A DNA stretch of 64,000 nt from Diploscapter coronatus (lineage: Eukaryota; Nematoda; Chromadorea; Rhabditida; Rhabditidae). The stretch spans positions 73,989,201 to 74,053,200 of the forward strand of contig OZ038422.1 in assembly GCA_964036155.1 (NCBI GenBank), in the 5' to 3' direction. Of the stretch, positions 61,501 to 64,000 are shown one piece after another; within the stretch, counting starts at the first letter, position 1, and each line of letters opens with the position of its first letter. A program made the translations under genes and the position numbers. The notes under the pieces were generated by a model that saw nothing but the letters and a program-made list of their open reading frames with translations, searched no databases and had not been told where the DNA came from.

Positions 61501-64000
61501 TTCCATTGGTCTTAAAATATTACATACCCTCTCATCACCACTGTCCTCAATTGGAATGCCATTTCGGAAGAAACGTACTTCCGGAGCAGGCTCTCCAGTG
61601 GTCTCTACCATCAGTGCTACCTTAAATTTTAGAATTATAATCCGCAAGCAAATGATATTATCACTCTCGAAAATATTAAAGGAAAAATGCTAATTTTACT
61701 TCATCACTCTATCCGATAGTTCAATAATTAAGTTTTTATCAAGTTATTAATCTCGAAATTCCATACCTGATCACCAATAACAGCGTCATGGTCAGAGAGA
61801 ATCTTATCGAATCTGGGTGGAATGAGCTGAGTCAAGCGTGGAGCGTTCGGGTTAATTCGTTCCACGACACGTTTAATGCGACGTCTTTGCTTCCTCTTGT
61901 CCTTCTCAACCTCGCTGTCTGACGAAGCACCATCTCTCTCACGTTGCAATTGCTTCCGGCGACGGATTTTATCACGAAGTTCTCCAGCTAAAATTTTAAA
62001 AAATCGAAAAATTTCTATATTTATCCTAATATGGCTGTGTCAACGCAAATTTGTTGGGCCTAACTAATTGGAATGTCTTAAAATTTCATAAATTTCCTTG
62101 TTTTTTTTTTTTTTTATAATTCAACAAAAAATTTTAAAATCATACTTGGCAACTGGACGAACAGTTCGAAATTGCAACTATCAACTCCGGCGATATTCTC
62201 AGCCAGTAGACTGTACTCATCGTCGTCCTCAGATTCGCAATTACCGATTTTGGCGGTGAATTCACCGTCTAAAGATATAACTCAATTGTTTATTTTTCAA
62301 CTAATAAATTTAATTTAGATAAATTCGTACTTTTATAGAAAAATTTCACAAAAATTAAATATGACCATAACTACAATTTTTAAAGATTTTTACATGAATA
62401 ATTTTGACTTACCAGAATGATATTCGAGAAGATATTTACTAGAAGGCGACATTAGGTTGACTTCCTTTCCATTTTTCAGCAGGACCAATGCTGGAATCGG
62501 GAAACCACTAACCTTTCCAGTAAGTCTAAATTTTCGAAAACGGTCGGTTTTTTAAAAATCAAATTTCCTACTTTGCTGTCTGTCCTTTCGACACAATCGT
62601 ATCCTCAATCTTATGAACGATACTGGCCGCTGCGAACGGTGCGGAGAAATCTCGGGTTATCGTAGCTTCAGCATCTTGCACGAAAGAACCTATAATTTAC
62701 TATTATTTATCTTTTCACTCACTACTCACATAATAATTATATAAATTTAGACCATCGTCAAAGTGTTTTGTGCAATTATCTCACAATAGGGATCTTTAGG
62801 TGAGTGGTGATAGTTCTCAAAACTCTTTCCATAAAATAAAATATGTGTGATGGAAAAATCTATCTTACCCCTCGCGTCCAATAGCACTGCTGTTTCATCA
62901 GCTCCATATTCGTTGCTGGCGATCAGAGTAATTCGTCCACTGTGTTCACCTTGGACTTTGGGAATGTTCAGAATGACTGCTTGTTGATCTCCATCCTTTC
63001 CAATCGTTAAAATCGCATCTGCCATTTCAGATCCGCTGTGGAGCACACATAACTTAAAACATCAATATTTCTTTTATATAACCTTGGCTACTAGTTAATG
63101 ATGTAATGACAGAATTATGATAATTATTCATTACACGTCAAACTCCTATTCAAACTTCAAGATCCTGTCTCTAATCACTGCGTAGCCCATTTCATCATTC
63201 TATCATTGCATCATGTACAAACTACCCATAATTTTAAACATTCAATTCTTACATTAGGATTGGGTGCTCCTGTGAATGGAATGCTAACTGTTACATTGTC
63301 ACTAACAATGCAACCATGATAGACTAGTTTCTTGAGAAATTTCGGTTTCAGAAGGACACCTGAAAATCGAAAATTTCTTTAAGTTAAAATGAATCAAGAA
63401 CAACCTTCTGATTCCATTTGCTTCTGCTGGGCCTGTTGAGCCAGTTTCAAGGCCTCCAACTCGGCTCGGGCCTTAGCCTTCTCCTGGCGTCGTTTCTCTT
63501 TCAATAACTTCTCCGTTTCGTCGCTAATGTACTTCTTCTTCTTTTCCGGGCGACTTTTTGAATCGGCCGAAGATTTTTCTGCCAATGCCCTGCTTCGTTC
63601 GCGCAACTGCTCACTGAGCAACGCCGGAATGTCGCCGGATTCTTCTTGGGACTCCGAATCATCCACGATTCCGAATCGCTTGAGAGTGCGAGGTCGAGAA
63701 CCATCATGCTCCCCAAATTGAATGCTACCAGAGTCGCTGTAGTAGCCCTCCATCGACAGCTCAGAGCGGATGATCATTTTGCGAGGCCTTCCCGTCCGCG
63801 GGTCGACTTCACTCTCCTCTTCCTCTTCCTTCTCCTCCTCCCCCTCCTTCTCAATTTCCTCTGGAGTTATTTTGTCGCCTTCGCTTTCCAACCCAGAAAC
63901 CTCCAAAATCGGCTCATCTCTTAAGGATTTTCGCTGTGGTCGTCGAATGTGCCTATGGGCATCCGTCTTGGATCGTCCAGCCGAATGGCTAGTCGATTTA
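10849..64000 (-). CDS. ttn-1: Titin-like giant sarcomeric kinase, C-terminal part (5' end off window)
   Basis: A single multi-exon minus-strand gene encoding tandem Ig and FnIII domains, long charged repeat regions, one kinase and a C-terminal Ig array. It would act in the muscle sarcomere as scaffold, spring and kinase. Continuity across the largest intron is shown directly: exon 42051-42198 ends inside an Ig domain (FRLTFT) with one extra base, and exon 22827-22894 resumes in phase with GTPTPSVEWLHKEQ, completing that Ig. The order Ig-Ig-Fn-Fn-Ig-Ig-Fn-kinase-tail-Igs, together with coiled-coil-like and PEVK/PEVT-like regions, fits nematode TTN-1 rather than twitchin (unc-22), which lacks such regions. 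A Kv channel resembling exp-2 inside the intron supports the assignment. The frame is open at 64000, so the N-terminal bulk lies outside. The stop is placed at 10849, with an alternative at 10960 (see last-exon entry). Confidence 0.9.
10948..11015. repeat. Inverted repeat across the last ttn-1 intron
   Basis: AGGGCTGCAAATTTTCAC (left) pairs with GTGAAATTTGCAGTCCT (right) around a short central region that itself contains the near-palindrome CACGACACACGATCGTG. It is MITE-like in form. The unit AGGGCTG[T/C]AAATT recurs at about 10513. Confidence 0.6.
11079..15100 (-). other. ttn-1: ttn-1 C-terminal Ig exons
   Basis: Exons: 14989-15100, 14776-14944, 14517-14732, 14341-14473, 14167-14295, 14036-14121, 13847-13993, 13719-13802, 13459-13569, 13305-13411, 13039-13156, 12749-12810, 12633-12706, 12485-12573, 12330-12438, 12067-12150, 11928-12013, 11741-11880, 11371-11579 and 11079-11225. 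They encode about six Ig domains (for example RFVRCLRDIWTPLGENVEF, KFVVKPRPKKVLEEYKSLR, QFVEALPEKITVKVTESAS, RFTQSPVSVQTRLSQRAQLQ) with a charged linker (NRSHRRHHIRDRDFDKDE). The final Ig ends GEYLCAVRNANGEELATAM. Two acceptors (at 14474 and 12574) are AAAG/TAAG rather than TTTCAG and were set by frame. Small exons contrast with the 4.4-kb exon before them. Confidence 0.8.
12598..12617 (+). repeat. Poly-T tract
   Basis: Twenty consecutive T lie in a ttn-1 intron, just inside the donor side of exon 12633-12706. No further structure is seen. Confidence 0.9.
15143..19557 (-). other. ttn-1: ttn-1 4415-nt exon: 13 Ig domains and one FnIII after the kinase
   Basis: Ig domains start near VKKQLEDIVANVGDLIATL, NFHHKLSDCKAKLGETHILV, SFDHPLKDIKCKEQEMLKLE, FRMQLPNPREVPEGSEMPLV, FVEHLVNTTATEGNEIVLEC, VTRPLQDTTVTEGNRELLE, FVKKLQDATVKKAGENVTL and FVVEPKPKITVEEGGTLTI. 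Then an FnIII (VSKIGKDSADLSFQEVKDAD), then Igs at FTKVFDEIKTVTEGDQILL, VKGLNNETANVGQQFILSC, FEKSLSDITVLARKDTFLEC, FVRAPPSTVEVPEGGQFKL and FTEVLKDLGVVNGHPVTL. Most keep the core Cys, Trp and DxGxYxC pattern. Linkers include a Lys-rich stretch (KKGDKKEKKEKVPKKDDDK) and an Arg/Ser run between Ig5 and Ig6. The last Ig is finished in exon 14989-15100. Confidence 0.9.
19600..19859 (-). other. ttn-1: ttn-1 kinase C-terminal regulatory (autoinhibitory) segment
   Basis: Microexon 19815-19859 (45 nt, GPLLSAFNDLSEYVK) and exon 19600-19783 (starting AIFQKTQPKADRGALPTRQK, then KNFLSLKRWSDDLLPIGRIA and GAIFRRLTMDGVFERN) occupy the position of the tail that wraps across the active site in twitchin and titin kinases. 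It is strongly basic and has a conserved-looking KRWSDDLLPIGRIAKRGAIF stretch. A TTTCAG inside exon 19600-19783 (start shifted by 12 nt) could give a four-residue-shorter variant. Autoinhibition is inferred from family knowledge. Confidence 0.8.
19929..20875 (-). other. ttn-1: ttn-1 protein kinase domain (titin/twitchin type)
   Basis: A Ser/Thr kinase of the CaMK/MLCK giant-kinase group, encoded by exons 20777-20875, 20598-20728, 20413-20554, 20170-20369 and 19929-20127. Glycine loop: YTICEELGKGAYGTVYRA. Catalytic lysine: WAAKMVQ. C-helix glutamate: VIHEMQIMNELHH. Catalytic loop: HLDLKPENILLKAKN, split by an intron between Lys and Pro. Metal-binding loop: IIDFGLARKLDPKKS. Activation segment end: GTPEFCAPEVVNYQP. 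C-lobe: DMWTVGVISYVLLSGLSPFL and a final arginine in KRKRMSVQEALRHPW. The HLDLKPEN signature is typical of the giant muscle kinases. Every residue needed for catalysis is present (canonical DFG, unlike some degenerate titin kinases), so an active enzyme is expected. Confidence 0.95.
20990..22894 (-). other. ttn-1: ttn-1 Ig end, FnIII and linker before the kinase
   Basis: Exons 22827-22894 and 22487-22609 complete the Ig split by the giant intron (PTPSVEWLHKEQVIEESRKY; EDRGEYTLRIWNRCGED). Exon 20990-21439 is an FnIII domain (RPEPPGKPTVQDQNLDSVRL, GGSPVRNYTVEMC, YQFRVRADNAFGQSEPS) followed by an acidic/basic linker (EEPIKKKAEDIEKDQAEK, DYDKLKTDVSEYKTVD) that runs straight into the kinase N-lobe. 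The Ig-Fn-kinase order is the titin/twitchin hallmark. The interval 21440-22486 is intron with a CA repeat. Confidence 0.9.
22022..22040 (+). repeat. CA dinucleotide microsatellite
   Basis: About nine CA units lie in the ttn-1 intron between the pre-kinase Ig and FnIII exons. Confidence 0.9.
27063..27151. repeat. Inverted repeat hairpin in the giant intron
   Basis: The left arm has GTAAATGACG, an 8-base tandem duplication (GGATGACG), then AGACCTAT. The right arm ATAGGTCTCGTCATTTAC is its complement. The right arm with its flank TTCCTAACTATAGGTCTCG closely resembles 1129-1151 in a vps-54 intron, suggesting a dispersed element. Confidence 0.5.
29709..29834 (+). repeat. Short direct repeats TTGCGACCTA(C)TCCCCCC
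   Basis: TTGCGACCTACTCCCCCC at 29709-29726 and TTGCGACCTATCCCCCC at 29818-29834 are near-identical, with a further TGCGACCT at about 29785. No coding capacity is seen. Confidence 0.6.
31301..31380 (+). repeat. Dispersed palindromic element, copy 1
   Basis: It begins GGCAGAAAAATCTTCTCGTT and contains CTTTCCTCACACTATTTC, then GAGAAATAGCA. The central CTATTTC...GAAATAG is self-complementary. It closely matches the element at 32491-32587. Confidence 0.6.
32491..32587 (+). repeat. Dispersed palindromic element, copy 2 with terminal inverted repeats
   Basis: It starts GGCAGAAAAATTTTTC and ends GATTTTTCTGCC, so the ends are inverted repeats. The centre CTTTCTTCACACTATTTC ... GAAATAGCAGAG matches copy 1 at 31301-31380. 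At about 97 bp it has the size and form of a small non-autonomous DNA element (MITE). Confidence 0.6.
35870..36214 (+). promoter_or_regulatory. Probable exp-2 promoter / 5' UTR region
   Basis: This is a GC- and pyrimidine-rich island in AT-rich DNA immediately upstream of the channel AUG, with a run of CCG units near 36130-36145. Acceptor-like TACCTTAG (about 36157) and CTACCCCCAG (ends about 36181) could receive a spliced leader. An in-frame TGA lies 21 bases before the chosen AUG at 36215. It is inferred from position and composition. Confidence 0.35.
36215..39926 (+). CDS. exp-2: Voltage-gated K+ channel alpha subunit, EXP-2-like Kv
   Basis: Twelve exons join in one frame: 36215-36342, 36768-36894, 37431-37592, 37648-37761, 37819-37938, 38039-38212, 38268-38690, 38742-38862, 38914-38931, 39074-39103, 39147-39280 and 39876-39926 (533 residues). 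The T1 domain (FLRLNIGGTGFLILID ... FEAIFQYYATGVVH) has the zinc pattern H-x5-C-x20-CC. S1 starts FELSSTLFVAISVMGLS; the S4 sensor is RILRVLRVIRIIKLG; the pore is SIPAAYWWCIVTMTTVGYGD; S6 is MCGVLVLALPITIIVDNF. The tail ends LQAMLQHHDE. S6 has P-I-T where most Kv channels have P-x-P. EXP-2 is the nematode Kv channel that repolarises pharyngeal muscle; from memory its C. elegans gene shares a cosmid with ttn-1. The gene sits inside a ttn-1 intron in opposite orientation. The channel class is certain; the exp-2 name is very likely. Confidence 0.9.
36945..37238. repeat. Long inverted repeat in exp-2 intron 2
   Basis: The left arm, about 36952-37030 (AAACTTTCCAAATAGAAG, TTTTCAATGACG, GTCAAAAAGTGTCTAATCGC), pairs with the right arm, about 37160-37238 (GCGATTAAGCACTTTTTGAC, GCGTCATCGAAAACCCC, CTATTTGGGAAGTTT). 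Arms are about 80 nt with mismatches, around about 130 nt. It is MITE-like, with a degenerate relative at about 41512-41550. Confidence 0.6.
39454..39536. repeat. Inverted repeat in the last exp-2 intron
   Basis: GGCTGTTGCGGA (39454-39465) is perfectly complementary to TCCGCAACAGCC (39525-39536). Inside, GTTCCGG pairs imperfectly with CTCCGGAA, and GGAAGTTGAAC with TTTCACTTCC, giving a nested stem-loop of about 83 nt in a GC-rich patch. Confidence 0.65.
39927..42050. other. Giant-intron segment downstream of exp-2, repeat relics only
   Basis: No exon is recognised. ATTTCGCCATTGATCA occurs at about 40687 and again at about 41032, each followed by loosely similar sequence. GTGGTAGTTTGGAAT at about 40764 recurs at about 53250. 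A relative of the exp-2 intron-2 inverted repeat lies near 41512-41550. AATAAA at about 40523 could be the exp-2 poly(A) signal. Confidence 0.4.
42051..45586 (-). other. ttn-1: ttn-1 exons: Ig-Ig-FnIII-FnIII-Ig and first half of the next Ig
   Basis: Exons: 45521-45586, 45249-45382, 44921-45140, 44550-44674, 44358-44505, 44001-44186, 43689-43808, 43444-43585, 42917-43068, 42755-42873, 42385-42492 and 42051-42198. The first two are Lys/Glu/Pro linkers. Then come Ig (VDVSFTWSKDNKPI ... GWYICNAKSGSGE), Ig (QISVKIGDPVTMKVAL ... GTYLLSGKNDGGE), FnIII (SVELTWNKSADDNGSDITGY), FnIII (SITVMWKPIIDSGEYQYVV) and Ig (RPSFVSAPEETIALKNSK ... DDEGEYT). The last exon starts another Ig (RYATAMVCDKGENIKFRL) that is cut by the giant intron. 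Short one-domain or half-domain exons here contrast with the 3-kb exon just before. Confidence 0.85.
45819..48801 (-). other. ttn-1: ttn-1 2983-nt exon: FnIII-FnIII-FnIII-Ig x4-FnIII-FnIII-charged tail
   Basis: Domains in order: the end of an FnIII; FnIII (PPTIANVTEDSCALTWEVP); FnIII (VSIAGTDRVSVEWKPPRE); Ig (SLRNLSVPKKRELRLEV); Ig (ELTEVVEGTDIELTCELSD); Ig (DQVITKFGETVILKCQLD); Ig (PQFVEQPVIVHAREELDF); FnIII (PSEPLNLRAYNTLAHQTELA); and an FnIII-like unit (KPEVNVMERKVKIMWNKTP). The last about 160 residues are a Lys/Pro/Ser/Glu linker with KKKKVIKKKTEKAP. The acceptor at 48802-48804 is in phase with the preceding exon (KVGK). This single exon holds no internal stop and no obvious intron. Confidence 0.85.
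49210..49974 (-). other. ttn-1: ttn-1 Ig exon and FnIII exon
   Basis: Exon 49756-49974 completes an Ig domain (EFEAVPEPTADLSHEGKSV ... DDCGKYTVKLKNEYGEAE). Exon 49210-49389 opens an FnIII domain (SPEAPSDISIVEVHADNI, IKIEWEAPASDNGGEITGY) that continues into exon 45819-48801 (SSRTMSYVIEDLDMDSEY). An Ig followed by FnIII starts the mixed super-repeat typical of titin and twitchin. Confidence 0.8.
49559..49587. repeat. TA dinucleotide microsatellite
   Basis: About fourteen TA units follow an A run in the ttn-1 intron between exons 49210-49389 and 49756-49974. It is flanked by a diverged local duplication: both sides carry a TTTTCTGCTGAAAAA motif (49441 and 49601) and ATGGTTGATTAGTTC. Confidence 0.85.
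50565..51857 (-). other. ttn-1: ttn-1 exon: last charged helix, Ser-rich linker, two Ig domains
   Basis: The first 100 residues repeat the E/R/K helix of the preceding exon array (KRKELEAQQQKDLEKAEKRK, DEEPEVSEDVS). A Ser/Arg/Asp linker follows with several RRxS-type sites (SRKSSLTGEEPGS, ERKMSGDDL, RRRDSTGSTDSQGRR). Two Ig domains then appear: TGFASKFGKETMAMRGDNVK with its partner strand DSGLKIQCSTEEEIA, and DFTARLPRKTTGKVGEAVK with DTGNYEVRADSAQ. The last residues PVITKITPSPI lead into the next Ig. Confidence 0.8.
52205..55431 (-). repeat. ttn-1: ttn-1 array of duplicated charged-helix exons
   Basis: Six exons: 55179-55431, 54492-54906, 54090-54398, 53425-53742, 52806-53114 and 52205-52452. 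Four of them start VTNKIAE[L/M]AEQQRLEQE or the like and run through QREAEEAEEQRRREEED and KRKELEAQQQKDLEKAEKRK to an end near DEEPSDD...EPE. Exons 54090-54398 and 53425-53742 are almost identical in protein and DNA. The sequence is an extreme E/R/K/Q helix with few hydrophobic positions, compatible with a single alpha-helix or weak coiled coil. Phases match, so exons can be gained or lost without frameshift. The donor of exon 55179-55431 is GTTGGT, chosen by frame. Confidence 0.85.
55691..57399 (-). other. ttn-1: ttn-1 'EASG...FTVKIP' repeat region (two exons)
   Basis: Exons 56989-57399 and 55691-56417 encode about eight to nine degenerate units of 25-40 residues. Each has the pattern [G/A]E[A/T]SG[I/V][I/V], a short acidic spacer, and [F/M]T[V/A]K[I/V]P, separated by KKKVT.RKPS-type basic motifs. 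Examples are GEASGIVPKSG...EFTVKIP and ETSGIIAPK...EFTVKVP. There are no Ig or FnIII hallmarks. The region is Pro/Glu/Val/Thr-rich and may correspond to an elastic PEVT-like segment of nematode titin; that equivalence is inferred. Confidence 0.75.
57603..58910 (-). other. ttn-1: ttn-1 Lys/Glu-rich repeat exon with RKPS motifs
   Basis: A 1308-nt exon with alternating disordered and helical segments. The disordered unit contains RKPSQEKLKKDESLPE, present three times, followed by Pro/Ser linkers. The helical unit (LSELEERKKKMDEKRA, then AEAKKLEEENRKKQ) is present three times and is predicted to form long charged helices. Two units are nearly identical at the DNA level and lie about 585 bp apart, indicating a recent tandem duplication of about 195 residues. 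By composition it resembles a spring region of a titin; function is inferred. Confidence 0.75.
59182..61016 (-). other. ttn-1: ttn-1 disordered short-exon region
   Basis: Small in-frame exons: 60834-61016, 60727-60783, 60361-60638, 60020-60160, 59690-59854 and 59182-59340. The protein is rich in Lys, Glu, Pro and Ser with repeated KKKKVVKK-type basic patches and GSVPAESVS/REGSAE motifs. Several exons are multiples of three (57, 141, 159 and 165 nt), so they could be skipped without a frameshift, as in the elastic regions of other titins. No folded domain is recognised. Boundaries come from GT/AG signals and open frames. Confidence 0.65.
61319..63359 (-). other. ttn-1: ttn-1 Ig-domain block split over short exons
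   Basis: Exons: 63253-63359, 62869-63052, 62573-62689, 62413-62526, 62146-62268, 61767-61987, 61528-61620 and 61319-61475. They spell three Ig-like folds: one from KPKFLKKLVYHGCIVSDNVT to GRITLIASNEYGADET; a second from the AEATITRDFSAPF exon to EYSLLAENIAGVDSCNF; and, after a basic linker (DKRKQRRRIKRVVER, exon 61767-61987), a third from PRLTQLIPPRFDKIL to EYACQAVNVAGEAWCYSD. The acceptor of exon 62869-63052 is TTTTAAG at 63053, chosen because it alone keeps the frame. Confidence 0.8.
63405..64000 (-). other. ttn-1: ttn-1 charged leader exon, open at window edge
   Basis: About 198 residues are open to the right edge. A basic start (HRHIRRPQRKS) is followed by a very acidic run (about 20 consecutive mostly Glu residues near 63810-63850), a motif GRPRKMIIRSELSMEGYYSD, a Ser/Asp-rich stretch (VDDSESQEESGD) and a C-terminal helix rich in Lys, Glu, Ala and Gln. 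No globular domain is seen. The donor is at 63404. Confidence 0.8.

Noticed and set aside
10849..64000. Assignment of the giant gene to twitchin (unc-22)
   Set aside because: The kinase is similar, but the long coiled-coil-like and Pro/Glu/Val/Thr-rich regions and the large post-kinase Ig array fit TTN-1, not twitchin with its five C-terminal Igs.
1..64000. CRISPR arrays, bacterial operons, insertion sequences
   Set aside because: Spliced genes and nematode families throughout; the repeats seen are exonic duplications, microsatellites or MITE-like elements.

Overview
The window looks like nuclear DNA of a rhabditid nematode. It is AT-rich, introns are mostly short (about 40-400 bp) with GT donors and TTTTCAG/TTTTAG acceptors, and four genes are recognisable by protein family: vps-54, cat-4, ttn-1 and exp-2. 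From memory, their C. elegans counterparts are all on chromosome V, which would make this a conserved neighbourhood. The species cannot be named from the sequence alone.

Layout. (1) 239-2756, plus strand: the middle part of vps-54, a GARP tethering-complex subunit. It is cut by the left edge, and its C-terminal domain is not found in the window. (2) 3962-5392, minus strand: complete cat-4, GTP cyclohydrolase I, in six exons and tail-to-tail with vps-54. (3) 5430-10848: 5.4 kb without a recognisable gene but with many TGATAA sites. (4) 10849-64000, minus strand: the 3' part of ttn-1, a giant titin, open at the right edge. Reading from its N-terminal side (right to left): a charged leader; Ig domains (63.4-61.3 kb); many short disordered exons (61.0-59.2 kb); a lysine/glutamate-rich helical and phospho-site-like region (58.9-57.6 kb); an 'EASG...FTVKIP' repeat region (57.4-55.7 kb); an array of near-duplicate charged-helix exons (55.4-51.5 kb); Ig and FnIII domains (51.1-42.1 kb); a 19.2-kb intron (42,050-22,895); the last Ig, an FnIII domain and an intact protein kinase (22.9-19.9 kb); an autoinhibitory-type tail; and about 19 C-terminal Ig domains plus one FnIII (19.6-10.8 kb). 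(5) 36215-39926, plus strand, nested inside the 19.2-kb ttn-1 intron: a complete 12-exon Kv channel of 533 residues, best matched to exp-2.

How the genes relate. ttn-1 and exp-2 are both muscle-type genes, and the nesting forces exp-2 to be transcribed against ttn-1. cat-4 makes tetrahydrobiopterin precursor for amine transmitter and tyrosine synthesis, and vps-54 acts in endosome-to-Golgi traffic; neither has an obvious functional link to the other two.

The most unusual features are: two microexons (18 and 30 nt) that split the exp-2 selectivity filter; the homogenised exon array and repeat modules of the titin spring-like region; several long inverted repeats inside introns, one of which supplies an alternative ttn-1 3' exon; and the missing C-terminus of vps-54. 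Splice sites are read by eye from GT/AG signals and frame continuity, with no transcript evidence.
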